A stretch of 64,000 nucleotides of DNA from positions 4,131,501-4,195,500 of the forward strand of contig NZ_CP108538.1 in the NCBI RefSeq assembly GCF_035994185.1, given 5' to 3'. Every line of letters begins with the position of its first letter. Positions within the stretch are counted from its first letter, which is position 1. The DNA comes from Streptomyces sp. NBC_01217. GTDB taxonomy: Bacteria; Actinomycetota; Actinomycetes; Streptomycetales; Streptomycetaceae. The translations under genes and the position numbers were made by a program. The notes under the pieces were generated by a model. The model was not told the origin of the DNA and made no database searches. It saw only the letters and a list, made by a program, of their open reading frames with translations. Below, one piece after another: positions 37,208 to 46,135 of the stretch.

Positions 37208-37593
37208 CACGGCGCCGTCCTCTCCCGAATCGAGGCTCCCCCACGGCGGTAGCGGCATATTCACCGCTGCCAGTTGAGGACGTTACGGAAGGCGGCGACA
37301 GCACAACACCCCCTTCGGGCCCAATCTTGAATGGCCCGAACGGACTATGCGTATGCGGCAGATCACCCAGGGGAGTGAGGTGAGGACATACCTCGCCATC
37401 CCGGCAGAATCAGGACAGTTCGCCTGGATCACAACGGACGTTCGATGACACAGGAGGCGAATTCGGGAGCGCCTGAACGCGTGGCCGGATCGTGCACGGG
37501 GGTTGATACGGAACGGGACTGCTGTGACAGTTGTGAGCAGCTTAGGCCAAGGCATATACGCGTGTCCGGCGAATGAGAACGTAGGCTGCCCCC
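37208..37593. other. wblA / PBP divergent promoter region
   Basis: 386 bp between divergent starts with no credible gene. Moderately lower GC near 37320-37360 and 37530-37570. I recognise no operator. A minor inverted repeat lies around 37283-37320, but its pairing is weak. It presumably holds the wblA and pbp promoters. Confidence 0.5.
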
Positions 37594-39837
37594 ATGCCAA
37601 AGAAGCGCTCGGGCGGGGGTCTCACGACGACCCAGCAGGCCGCCAAGTTCCTCGGTGTCGCCGCACTTTCCGGAGTTGTGCTCGCGGGCATCGCGCTGCC
37701 GGCCGCCGGAGCACTGGGTCTCGCCACCAAGGGGACGGTCGAGGGATTCGACGAAATCCCGGCCAATCTCCGTACTCCACCACTGAGCCAGCGCACCACG
37801 ATCCTGGACAGCAAGGGCGGAACAATCGCCTCCGTCTATTCGCGCGACCGCACGGTGGTCGAGCTGAAGGACATCTCGCCGTACATGCAGAAGGCGATCG
37901 TGGCGATCGAGGATGCCCGCTTCTACGAGCACGGGGCGATCGACCTCAAGGGCATCCTGCGCGCACTGAACCGCAACGTGCAGGAGGGCGGGACCGCGCA
38001 GGGCGCCTCGACCCTCACGCAGCAGTACGTGAAGAACGTCTTCGTCGAGGAGGCGGGCGACGACCCGGACAAGGTCGCGCAGGCCACTCAGCAGACCATG
38101 GGCCGCAAGATCCAGGAGCTGAAGTACGCGATCCAGGTCGAGGAGAAGCTCGGCAAGAAGCGCATCCTGACGAACTACCTGAACATCACCTTCTTCGGGC
38201 AGCAGGCGTACGGCGTCGAGGCCGCCTCGCAGCGCTACTTCTCCAAGCGCGCGAAGGACCTGACCCTGGAGGAATCCGCGCTGCTGGCCGGCATCGTGCA
38301 GTCGCCGAGCCGCTACGACCCGGTCAACGACACCGCCGAGGCGACCAAGCGCCGCAACACCGTGCTCCAGCGCATGGCCGACGTCGGTGACATCTCGCAG
38401 GCCGAGGCCGACAGGGCGAAGTCGAATCCGATCAAGCTGAAGGTCAAGAAGCCGCAGAACGGCTGCATCACGGCTGTCAGCGGAGCCGGTTTCTTCTGTG
38501 ACTACGTACGTCACGTCTTCCTCTCCGACCCGGTCTTCGGCAAGACCAAGGAGGACCGGGCCGGGATCTGGAACCGGGGCGGTCTGACGATCCGGACGAC
38601 GCTCGACCCGCAGTCCCAGCAGTCGGTGCAGAGCTCGATCAAGAGCCATGTCTACAAGACTGACAAGGTCGCGACGGCCGTGACGCTGGTCCAGCCGGGC
38701 ACCGGCAAGATCATGGGAATGGGCCAGTCCAAGCCGTACGGCTTCGGGGCCAACGAGACCCAGTACAACTACTCGGTCAACAAGAGCATGGGCGGCTCGA
38801 ACTACGGCTTCCCGACCGGTTCGACGTTCAAGCCGTTCCTCGCCTCCGCGGCCATAGAGGGCGGCAAGCCGGCCACGCAGGTCTACCCGGCCCCGTACGA
38901 GATGGACTACCCGGAGACGGTGCGGTCCTGCGGCAACCCGTGGGTCAACGACGGCGTGCCGAAGTATCACCTGGAGAACGAGAGCGAGACCGAGAAGGGG
39001 CCGTACTCGCTGAAGGAGGCGATGGAGAAGTCCGTCAACACCTACTTCGTGCAGATGCTCCAGGACATCGGCATGTGTCCGGTCTCACAGATGACCGACA
39101 AGCTGGGCGTGGTGCAGGGCGACGGCACCAAGCTGCCGCAGAACCCGTCCACGCTGACCCTCGGTTCCAACGGCCTCTCGCCGCTCACGATGGCCAGCGC
39201 CTACGCGGCGTTCGCCAACCGCGGTACGTACTGCACGCCGATCGCCATAGAGTCGGTCAGGACGGCGGCCGGCGACTCACTTCCCGTACCGAAGACCAGC
39301 TGCTCGCAGGCGATGTCGCAGACGACTGCGGACACCATCAACACCCTGCTGCGCGGTGTGGTCGACTCCGGCACGGGTCAGGAGGCCGGCCTCCAGAGCC
39401 GCGACAACGCGGGCAAGACCGGTACGACCGACGCCCGTAAGAACGCCTGGTTCGTCGGCTACACGCCGAACATGTCGGGTGCCGTCTGGGTCGGCAGCCC
39501 GTCCCAGAAGGTCGAGATGGAGCACATCACCATCGGCGGCGTGTACCAGGACAAGGTGTACGGCGGACAGGTCCCCGGACCGATCTGGCGGGACGCGATG
39601 ACGGGCGCCCTCAACGGGGTGGTCGCCCCCGCCTTCAACACCGTCAACATCCCGGACCCGCCGAAGCACGACGACGAGGACGAGGACCCCGGCAGGAACG
39701 GTCCCGGGGGCCAGAAGCCCGGCAAGAAGCCCGGAGACAAGAGTCCGTTCCCCGGAATCAGCGTTCCGCCGGACATGATCGGCGGGAACACCGGCGGCCG
39801 CGGCGGTCAGACCAACGGCGGTACGCAGGGGCCCTGA
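37594..39837 (+). CDS. Class A penicillin-binding protein
   Basis: 747-aa bifunctional transglycosylase-transpeptidase. A short cytoplasmic N terminus and one TM helix (~17-42) precede the GT51 domain with EDARFYEHGAID (catalytic Glu 106) and TLTQQYVKN. The transpeptidase domain has GSTFKP (Ser 410, Lys 413), SVN and AGKTGTT (Lys 608). The C-terminal tail is disordered, acidic then Gly/Pro/Lys-rich. It polymerises and crosslinks peptidoglycan outside the membrane. ATG 37594. Conserved neighbour of wblA. Confidence 0.95.
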   Translation: MPKKRSGGGLTTTQQAAKFLGVAALSGVVLAGIALPAAGALGLATKGTVEGFDEIPANLRTPPLSQRTTILDSKGGTIASVYSRDRTVVELKDISPYMQKAIVAIEDARFYEHGAIDLKGILRALNRNVQEGGTAQGASTLTQQYVKNVFVEEAGDDPDKVAQATQQTMGRKIQELKYAIQVEEKLGKKRILTNYLNITFFGQQAYGVEAASQRYFSKRAKDLTLEESALLAGIVQSPSRYDPVNDTAEATKRRNTVLQRMADVGDISQAEADRAKSNPIKLKVKKPQNGCITAVSGAGFFCDYVRHVFLSDPVFGKTKEDRAGIWNRGGLTIRTTLDPQSQQSVQSSIKSHVYKTDKVATAVTLVQPGTGKIMGMGQSKPYGFGANETQYNYSVNKSMGGSNYGFPTGSTFKPFLASAAIEGGKPATQVYPAPYEMDYPETVRSCGNPWVNDGVPKYHLENESETEKGPYSLKEAMEKSVNTYFVQMLQDIGMCPVSQMTDKLGVVQGDGTKLPQNPSTLTLGSNGLSPLTMASAYAAFANRGTYCTPIAIESVRTAAGDSLPVPKTSCSQAMSQTTADTINTLLRGVVDSGTGQEAGLQSRDNAGKTGTTDARKNAWFVGYTPNMSGAVWVGSPSQKVEMEHITIGGVYQDKVYGGQVPGPIWRDAMTGALNGVVAPAFNTVNIPDPPKHDDEDEDPGRNGPGGQKPGKKPGDKSPFPGISVPPDMIGGNTGGRGGQTNGGTQGP

Positions 39838-39857
39838 CTTCTACCGTTCACGCACAT

Positions 39858-39905
39858 GAAGGTGGGGCGCCCCGGATCGATCCAGATCCGGGGCGCCCCA
39901 CCTTC
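39858..39905. terminator. Strong bidirectional terminator
   Basis: Twenty-one-base perfect inverted repeat (39858-39878, 39885-39905) with a six-base loop, centred between the convergent PBP and YqeY genes (21 bp after one stop, 30 bp from the other). The longest perfect hairpin I found in the window. Confidence 0.9.
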
Positions 39906-39934
39906 GTGCATCCCTGTACGTACGCGGCGCGGGC

Positions 39935-40399
39935 TCAGCCAGCCAGGAGCTTTTTCACCGCGGCGGCCACCCGGCCGCCGTCCGCAAGCCCCGCGACCTT
40001 CGGGTTCACGATCTTCATGACGGCACCCATCGCCCGCGGGCCCTCGGCCCCGGCGGCCTTCGCCTCCTCGACGGCGGACGCCACGATCGCACCCAGTTCG
40101 TCGTCGCTCAGCTGCTTCGGCAGGTACGCGTCGAGCAGCTCGCCCTCGGCCCGCTCGCGCTCGGCCTGCTCGCTCCGGCCGCCCTGGGCGAAGGCCTCGG
40201 CCGCCTCGCGGCGCTTCTTCGCCTCCTTGGCGATCACCTTCTGCACCTCGTCGTCGGAGAGTTCGCGAGCCGTCTTGCCGCTGACCTCCTCCTTCGTGAT
40301 GGCGGTGAGCGTCAGCCGGAGCGTGGACGAGGTCAGCTCGTCACGCGCCTTCATGGCCGTGGTGAGGTCTTCCTTGAGCTTGGACTTGAGCGTGGTCAT
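39935..40399 (-). CDS. GatB/YqeY domain protein
   Basis: 154-aa YqeY-family protein, equivalent to the C-terminal tRNA-binding domain of GatB (TTLKSKLKEDLTTAMKARDE... and the GAVMKIVNPKVAGLADGGRVA ending). Free-standing YqeY proteins are widespread; a role in amidotransferase or tRNA quality control is suspected but not shown. ATG 40399. Divergent from the metallophosphoesterase gene (79 bp between starts). Confidence 0.88.
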   Translation of the reverse strand: MTTLKSKLKEDLTTAMKARDELTSSTLRLTLTAITKEEVSGKTARELSDDEVQKVIAKEAKKRREAAEAFAQGGRSEQAERERAEGELLDAYLPKQLSDDELGAIVASAVEEAKAAGAEGPRAMGAVMKIVNPKVAGLADGGRVAAAVKKLLAG

Positions 40400-40478
40400 G
40401 TGCTGATTGTGGCAGGTGCGGGGTGCGGGCCGCCCGCCGGTTTTCCGCGGGGCTCACGGTGTCTGCAACGATGGGCGG

Positions 40479-41417
40479 ATGCGCGCACGCTACGGAGTAC
40501 CCCTGAAAGTCACGGCAGTCGGCGCAGCGGTCGGCGCTGTCGGCCTCGCCTACGCCGCCGGATTCGAGGCCCGCTCGTTCCGCCTGCGACGGGTCACCAT
40601 CCCCGTACTCCCTCATGGGGCACGCCCGTTGCGCGTACTCCAGGTCTCCGACATCCACATGGTCAGCGGGCAGCGCAAGAAGCGCGCCTGGCTGCAGTCG
40701 CTGGCCGGCCTGCGCCCGGACTTCGTCGTGAACACCGGCGACAACCTCTCGGACCCCGGAGCCGTGCCCGAGCTGCTCGATGCGCTCGGTCCGCTGATGC
40801 AGTTCCCGGGTGTGTACGTCTTCGGCTCCAACGACTACTACGGCCCCAAGCTCCGCAACCCTGCCCGCTACCTCTTCGAGAAGGCCCAGGGCAAGCACGG
40901 CCTCAACGGAAACTCCCCCGCGGTCGGCGTCGTCCACAACCCGTGGGAGCCGATGCGCGACGCCTTCGACGAGGCGGGCTGGCTGGGCCTGGCCAACACC
41001 CGCGGCCGCCTCAAGATCGACGGCCTGGAGATCGCCTTCACCGGCCTGGACGACCCGCACATCAAGCGCGACCGCTACGCGGAGGTGTCGGGCGGCCCCG
41101 AGACGGGTGCCGACCTCTCCATCGGCGTGGTCCACGCCCCCTACCTGCGCTCCCTGGACGCCTTCACCGCGGACGGCTACCCCCTGATCCTGGCCGGTCA
41201 CACCCACGGCGGCCAGCTCTGCATCCCCTTCTACGGAGCCCTGGTCACCAACTGCGACCTGGACACGGACCGGGTGAAGGGCCTCTCCACCCACTCCGTC
41301 GAGGACCACCGCGCCTACCTCCACGTCTCCGCAGGCTGCGGCACCAACCGCTACACCCCGGTCCGCTTCGCCTGCCCCCCCGAGGCAACCCTGCTGACCC
41401 TGACCCCCCGGGACTGA
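40479..41417 (+). CDS. Metallophosphoesterase
   Basis: 312-aa calcineurin-like phosphoesterase with an N-terminal hydrophobic segment (VGAAVGAVGLAYAAG) that anchors it or acts as an uncleaved signal. The metal motifs are DIHM, GDNL, GSND (GNHD/GND type) and GHTHGGQ. UDP-2,3-diacylglucosamine or lipid-type phosphatases share this architecture, but the substrate is unknown. ATG 40479 is chosen as the start (MRARYGVPLK). No strong ribosome-binding site is present, so a leaderless transcript is possible. It ends 118 bp before the tRNA. Confidence 0.88.
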   Translation: MRARYGVPLKVTAVGAAVGAVGLAYAAGFEARSFRLRRVTIPVLPHGARPLRVLQVSDIHMVSGQRKKRAWLQSLAGLRPDFVVNTGDNLSDPGAVPELLDALGPLMQFPGVYVFGSNDYYGPKLRNPARYLFEKAQGKHGLNGNSPAVGVVHNPWEPMRDAFDEAGWLGLANTRGRLKIDGLEIAFTGLDDPHIKRDRYAEVSGGPETGADLSIGVVHAPYLRSLDAFTADGYPLILAGHTHGGQLCIPFYGALVTNCDLDTDRVKGLSTHSVEDHRAYLHVSAGCGTNRYTPVRFACPPEATLLTLTPRD

Positions 41418-41535
41418 GCCCCACGGCTCCCGGGCCCCCTTCGGCCCCCTCGCCCTCAGCAGCACATAAACCGGATTTCGTCTGCGGGCGCGGGTGGGCT
41501 AAAGTAATCGATGTCGCCGGGACACCGACGACGAT

Positions 41536-41609
41536 CGGGGTGTAGCGCAGCTTGGCAGCGCGCTTCGTTCGGGACGAAGAGGTCGTGGGTTCAAATCCCG
41601 CCACCCCGA
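41536..41609 (+). tRNA. tRNA-Pro (CGG)
   Basis: Complete cloverleaf of 74 nt. Acceptor CGGGGTG/CACCCCG (41536-41542, 41602-41608), anticodon stem CTTCG/CGAAG with loop TTCGGGA (anticodon CGG), T-stem GTGGG/CCCGC with TTCAAAT, and discriminator A. CCA is not encoded. tRNA-Pro(CGG) is the integration target of pSAM2 in S. ambofaciens, and accessory genes start just downstream here. I find no second copy of the 3' end in the window. Confidence 0.97.
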
Positions 41610-41624
41610 CAGTGAAGTACCAGG

Positions 41625-41661
41625 TCAGGGGCCTGATCCGCAGTGCGGGTCGGGCCCCTGA
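41625..41661 (+). terminator. tRNA-Pro downstream hairpin
   Basis: Nine-pair outer stem (41625-41633, 41653-41661) extended by a seven-pair inner stem (41635-41641, 41645-41651) separated by one-base mismatches. It lies 15 bp after the tRNA and is presumably its terminator. Confidence 0.7.
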
Positions 41662-41852
41662 GTGGTTCCTGGAGATCGCTTGGGAGAAATCTGGGAGAAG
41701 ATCTTGGTCGGCTTCTCCCAGGAGCAGTCTCCAGTGCCGCAGGAAGAGCGGCGCTCACGCGCGCTCGGACCTGCGCGTTCGCGAATCCAGGGCTCGTAGC
41801 TGACCAGGAAGACCGCGGCGGGCCGCCCCAACGGTCGTTAGGAACACCGCAC

Positions 41853-42533
41853 ATGGCAGGTCATCGCTCAGCGCCTCCCCACGACCGTGCCCGTGCGCTC
41901 GCCCAGCGGGTACGCGCGTTGCGGGAGGACCGCGGGTGGACGCGTGAACGACTGGCCAAGGAGGCGGGCATCGCCGTCGGAACGGTGAGCCGCCTGGAGA
42001 ACGAGGGAGCGATCCAGCCAGGTTTCTTCACCGTCGGCGCCATGGCCGAGGCCCTCGCGGTCTCCCTCGATGATCTGTTCCAGGCGGCCCAGGTCACGCC
42101 CGGCCTCTGGTCAGCCGGATACGAAGGGCGGGACATCGACTCGTTCGTCGCCTCGCTCGTCACCAGCCGCATCGGCGTGGTTGCGGATGTACGGCTCACC
42201 CCGATCAGCCGCAAGAAGGGCTTCAGCAAGACCCGCCTCGGGGGCGCGCTTGCCGAGGCCGGCATCGAGTACACGCACCTGCGTGGCCTGGGCAATCCCA
42301 AGGACAATCGGGAGCCCTTCTGGGACGGCCGCGTCGAAGTGGGACAGGCGCGCTTCCGTGCCCTGCTGCAGTCCGAAGAGGCTCTGGCCGACCTTGACCG
42401 CCTCGCGGAGCACGCCCGAACGTCACGTGTCGCGGTGCTGTGTTTCGAGAAGGACGAGAGCCGCTGCCACCGGCAGGTCGTCCTGGAGGTGGTCCGCAGC
42501 CGGGTCTCGGTGCCGGTGAATCCCTTGGCCTGA
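41853..42533 (+). CDS. HTH-DUF488 fusion protein
   Basis: 226-aa protein: an N-terminal XRE helix-turn-helix (~10-70, LAKEAGIAVGTVSRLENEG) fused to a DUF488 domain (~85-226) with GYEGRDIDSFVASL, VVADVRLTPISRKKGF and the C-terminal CFEKDESRCHRQVV. DUF488 proteins often sit in mobile or defence islands, sometimes next to restriction or nuclease genes; the activity is not established. The HTH suggests it binds its own or the next gene's promoter. ATG 41853 after TTAGGAACACC. Just downstream of tRNA-Pro, first gene of the islet. Confidence 0.85.
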   Translation: MAGHRSAPPHDRARALAQRVRALREDRGWTRERLAKEAGIAVGTVSRLENEGAIQPGFFTVGAMAEALAVSLDDLFQAAQVTPGLWSAGYEGRDIDSFVASLVTSRIGVVADVRLTPISRKKGFSKTRLGGALAEAGIEYTHLRGLGNPKDNREPFWDGRVEVGQARFRALLQSEEALADLDRLAEHARTSRVAVLCFEKDESRCHRQVVLEVVRSRVSVPVNPLA

Positions 42534-42620
42534 CTTCGTCGTCGGGTTTCGCACGCGCCCTTGCCAGCGGTGCATGCCTCTCTTCCAATCAGATCGGGGA
42601 GATCGATGGAGGGGGCACAC

Positions 42621-43454
42621 ATGGCGTCGTCGGCACTCGGAAAGCGGCAGCGGGCCCGGATCATGATCACGGTCAAGACATATCCGGAGCTGTCCAACAA
42701 GTACCGCGAGACCAGCTGCGTGGCTGGCATACGCCTGGACCAAGGGGAGCCGCAGCACGTGCGGCTCTTCCCGGTGCCCTTCCGACTCCTGAGCGAGGAG
42801 GCCCGGTTCTCCAAGTACTCGATCATCGAGGTCGATATCGAACCGCACCGTCCAGAGCGGGACTCACGGCCGGAGAGCCTCCGGCCAGACCTCGACACCT
42901 TGGAGATCGTGGGTCAGGTGCCGCCCGACGGCGGCTGGAAGAAGCGGTACCAGTATGTGGAGCCTCTGGTCGCACCGTCGCTCTGCGCCATCAAGCGGGA
43001 TCAAGAGAAGCGGGGAACATCCCTCGGCGTCTTCCAGCCCGCCGAGATCACCCGCTTTCGGCTGGAGCCCGCCGAGCCCTGGTCCGTCTCCAAGGCCGCG
43101 CTCGCCGACCAACTCGACCTGTTCGAGCAGGAGCTGAACCCACTGAAATGGGTACCGCTCGACCTCCGCTACAGCTTCCGCTGTGCCGACGACGACTGCC
43201 CGACCCACGACATGGGGCTGAAGGACTGGGAGGCCGGCCAGTCGTACCGCAAGTTCCTGCGCAGGTACGGCGAGCGCGGGGTCCACGAGGCACTGCGCGA
43301 GCGCTGGTACAACCGGATGTGCGCTCCGGACCGGGCCGTCCACTTCTTCGTCGGCAACATCGCTGCCCATCCCAAGACCTTCATGCTGTTGGCCGTCTTC
43401 TACCCGGAGCGGACGGTCGTCGAATACGTGCAGGACAGCCTGTTCGGTGAGTGA
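42621..43454 (+). CDS. Uncharacterised protein with C/H zinc-like motif
   Basis: 277-aa protein not recognised as a named family. It starts with a basic segment and then MITVKTYPELSNKYRETSCVAG. It has an acidic beta-rich middle and a C-terminal region FRCADDDCPTHDMGLKDWE that looks like a Cys/His zinc knuckle followed by a conserved DWE. The extreme C terminus (HFFVGNIAAHPKTFMLLAVFYP) resembles a small globular core. ATG 42621 after GGAGGGGGCACAC is preferred over 42606. It lies 87 bp after the HTH-DUF488 gene and is probably in its operon. Function unknown; an islet-specific nuclease or sensor is conceivable. Confidence 0.75.
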   Translation: MASSALGKRQRARIMITVKTYPELSNKYRETSCVAGIRLDQGEPQHVRLFPVPFRLLSEEARFSKYSIIEVDIEPHRPERDSRPESLRPDLDTLEIVGQVPPDGGWKKRYQYVEPLVAPSLCAIKRDQEKRGTSLGVFQPAEITRFRLEPAEPWSVSKAALADQLDLFEQELNPLKWVPLDLRYSFRCADDDCPTHDMGLKDWEAGQSYRKFLRRYGERGVHEALRERWYNRMCAPDRAVHFFVGNIAAHPKTFMLLAVFYPERTVVEYVQDSLFGE

Positions 43455-43472
43455 CACGCTTCGGCCGGAGAT

Positions 43473-44588
43473 TCAGGCGGACTTGCTGCGCTGCCGCGTG
43501 TCGTTCGGTTCCTGTGCTCCCGCCTGCTTCGGGAACGGGGTGACCTTCTTCGGGCGAGGCTCCTTTCCGAAGAACTCCCGGTATTTCTCGACGGTGCCGA
43601 TCTCCCTGACGACCTTCCTTACCCAGGCGGGTGTGTATACGTATGTGCCGAATGCCTCGCTGTAGATGCAGTACTTCGCGTTCGTGGCGCGGGGGTCGGG
43701 AGCTCCGGTGGCAGGTCTGACTGCGAGCCGTCGCCACACTTTGGCGTGCTCGTTGTGGACACTGAATTCGAAGGGCACTTGCTCTTCCACCAGGCGGGCG
43801 ACCCGCCCTGGGAGCAGCATGTCCTTGTCGGCCACCTCGACGTGCTTGATCTTCTCGATCACCGTGCCGAGACGCCCGGCCTCGACCATGGTCCTGCGCT
43901 CGTCCTCACTCAGTTCGTCGAGCTTGACGAAGTTGATCGCCAGGTCAGCGTCCGTTTTGGCGCCGATGATGGGCACGAGCCGTACGCGGTAGTCGTATCG
44001 GAGATCGTCGAGGACCGTGAGATCGATGGCGGCCTCGAACTTCGCCACCAGGTCGCGGGTGTGCTTCGGCAGCTTCTTCGCCGCTGCCTGGAGCTGCTCC
44101 CGCCCTTCAGCGGTGAGTGCTTGGAGCGACATCGGGAAGCGGAGCCGATCGGCAAGGCTGTGCTCGGGGCCGAAGTGGGCGACCAGTTCCTGCTCGTAGT
44201 TCATGACGAGCGCCTGGGCCCTGCCGCCTGTGACGATCTTCAGGTTGTGCTCGTAGCGGTGCTCCACCTTGTTGCGGAGCGCCACGAACAGCTCCCCGTT
44301 CAAACGCACGGGATCCTGGTTGTCGGGGAAACGCTCCCGCAAGCACCGGTCCAGATCCCAAGCCTTGGGCTCACCGTCGATCAGCTGGTGGTGACCGGTC
44401 TTGGGGTCTCGGTAGTGGTAGTCGATCTGCGCCTTGTGGAACTCGGCGTGGAGCAGGTAGTGCCACGCCCTGTGCATGTGCGTGAGGAAGTCGCTGTAAT
44501 TACCAGTCGAGCAATTCCACTCGTCCACCGCTTTGAGGGCGTGCCGCTGCGACTCCATGAGGATGTGGCGCCAGCGAGCGTATGCCAT
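43473..44588 (-). CDS. DUF3644 domain protein
   Basis: 371-aa protein of the DUF3644 family, with the conserved FVALRNKVEHRYE motif at ~105-118 (a HEPN-like R-x4-6-H pattern, RNKVEH). A helical N terminus and a long basic C terminus (KVWRRLAV...KKVTPFPKQAG) follow. DUF3644 genes are frequently found in defence islands, so an RNA-binding or RNase role is an attractive guess. It converges on the 277-aa unknown gene, with 18 bp between the stops. ATG 44588 after GAAGGACG. Confidence 0.78.
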   Translation of the reverse strand: MAYARWRHILMESQRHALKAVDEWNCSTGNYSDFLTHMHRAWHYLLHAEFHKAQIDYHYRDPKTGHHQLIDGEPKAWDLDRCLRERFPDNQDPVRLNGELFVALRNKVEHRYEHNLKIVTGGRAQALVMNYEQELVAHFGPEHSLADRLRFPMSLQALTAEGREQLQAAAKKLPKHTRDLVAKFEAAIDLTVLDDLRYDYRVRLVPIIGAKTDADLAINFVKLDELSEDERRTMVEAGRLGTVIEKIKHVEVADKDMLLPGRVARLVEEQVPFEFSVHNEHAKVWRRLAVRPATGAPDPRATNAKYCIYSEAFGTYVYTPAWVRKVVREIGTVEKYREFFGKEPRPKKVTPFPKQAGAQEPNDTRQRSKSA

Positions 44589-44857
44589 GTCGTGCGTCCT
44601 TCTCGTCCATAAGAAGGGTCACACCAACAGCCGTATCAGGACAAGCAGAATTCCCACGACGAGTCAGCAACGCCACCCGCAACAGCACTACTACCCGTCA
44701 ATCACCGGACCCGTTGTGTCCAGCGCAGCGCCCACGGTGTCCGGTCCACGACGTTCGAACCGATACTCCGCTGGCCTCTCTCCCAACTCGGCGACCTGTG
44801 TGGGCAGATCGCCTTCCCCCAGCCTGCGCTTCACATGACTCCTGCGAACGACGCCGC
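44589..44857. other. Intergenic region
   Basis: 269 bp between the DUF3644 gene start and the end of the PucR-type regulator. It is less GC-rich (44620-44760) than its neighbours, with no gene and no tRNA-like repeat. It marks the end of the tRNA-adjacent islet. Confidence 0.5.
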
Positions 44858-45919
44858 TCAGAAGGGCTTCGCGGGCCAGTCCAGCAGCCGGGCCCCGATC
44901 ACCGCGGTCTGGAGCGTGTAGCGGTGCACCGGGTCGGACGGGTCGGCGCCGGTGAGCTTGTGGATGCGTTCCAGACGGTACGTGAACGCACGCACGCTCA
45001 GCGACAGCCGGCGGGCCGCCTCGGCGGCCACACAGCCGGAGTCGAAGTAGGCGGTGAGGGTGTCGAGGAGCGGCTCGGCTCCGCCGCGGGCCTGGCGCAA
45101 CGGGCCGAGGGCACTGACCACCAGATCGGCCATGGCCTGCCGGTCGCGGGTGAGGACGGGGTAGACGAGGAGGTCGGCGGCGCGGAGCACGGGTTCGTCG
45201 AGTTCCAGACGGTCGGCCAGATCGAGGGTGTTCAGGGCTTCCTCGTACGACTGGACGACGCCGGCCGCGCCGGGCTGCGGGCGGCCGATCGCGACCCGGC
45301 CACCGTCGGTGGCGGCGAACGCCTGCTTGGCGAAGTAGGCAAGGACATCACCCTGGTCGCCGGGTGCGATGCACACGAGTCGGCCGTCCTTGGTGGTGAG
45401 CAGGATGCTGCGGTCGCCGAAGCGGCCTATCAGCGCGCGCTCCACCTCCCTGGGCACGGGGTCACCCTCGTCGTATGCAACATCACCACGTGCCACGGCG
45501 ACCGCGTGCTCGTACGACAGCCGCAGTCCGTAGCGTTCGGCGCGCTGGGCCAGCAGGCCCAGGTCGCTGCGGCCGTAGAGCAGATCGTCGATGAACTCAC
45601 GGCGGGCGGCCTCCTCCTGGCGTACGGCGTGGCGCTGGGCGCGTTCGTAGCCCTCGGCAAACGCGTCGAGGGCCTGGGCGGCGGCGGCCAGGACGTCGTC
45701 GGCGGACGCGGTGTTACCGGTGGGCCAGTGCGCTCGCGTTGCGGCCATGTGGGCGCCGACCAGGGAACGCAGTCCGAGCCCGGCCTCGGCGGCCTGCTCC
45801 CCCAGGACCCGGCGCGAGTCCAGTTCCTCCCGTGTCAGACGACGCCCGGTCCCCGAGGCGTCCGCGAGAAGGCGTGCGTACCCCTCCAGGTACTCCTCGG
45901 AAACGTCCTGCCCTGCCAT
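44858..45919 (-). CDS. PucR/CdaR-type transcriptional regulator
   Basis: 353-aa regulator. The N-terminal ~130 residues form a helical RsbRD-like sensor, the middle a GGDEF-like CdaR domain, and the C-terminal PucR-type HTH is AYFDSGCVAAEAARRLSLSVRAFTYRLERIHKLTG. ATG 45919. Divergent from the STAS/antiporter cluster, so it may regulate that operon. No binding site is identified in the 216-bp intergenic region, and the ligand is unknown. Confidence 0.82.
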   Translation of the reverse strand: MAGQDVSEEYLEGYARLLADASGTGRRLTREELDSRRVLGEQAAEAGLGLRSLVGAHMAATRAHWPTGNTASADDVLAAAAQALDAFAEGYERAQRHAVRQEEAARREFIDDLLYGRSDLGLLAQRAERYGLRLSYEHAVAVARGDVAYDEGDPVPREVERALIGRFGDRSILLTTKDGRLVCIAPGDQGDVLAYFAKQAFAATDGGRVAIGRPQPGAAGVVQSYEEALNTLDLADRLELDEPVLRAADLLVYPVLTRDRQAMADLVVSALGPLRQARGGAEPLLDTLTAYFDSGCVAAEAARRLSLSVRAFTYRLERIHKLTGADPSDPVHRYTLQTAVIGARLLDWPAKPF

Positions 45920-46084
45920 GTGCTCCCCCGGATCCGATGAGCTGTTGACGCCTTTCTAGCGCATGGGCCGGGGATCGGGCCCTGGTGGGGGCGAGGTCTC
46001 TGCCGGGCTCCGGCAGTCCGGCGGAGCCACCGAACGGGTCCGCACAGCAGGCGCTCCGCTGCCTGGGCCTCTACGCTGCCCACA

Positions 46085-46108
46085 GGTGTGCCGGGAAGTC
46101 TGGTCGGC
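46085..46108 (+). promoter_or_regulatory. Repeated 24-nt antiporter-associated element, copy B
   Basis: Identical over 24 nt to copy A (23989). It lies 27 nt upstream of the STAS gene ATG, so it is in the leader or overlaps the promoter. It lies in the 216 bp between the regulator and the STAS gene, after CCCACA. The core centre is GCCGGGAAGTCTGGTCGGC. Confidence 0.6.
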
Positions 46109-46135
46109 GGACAGGCTCGCGTGCCCGGAGGCCCG

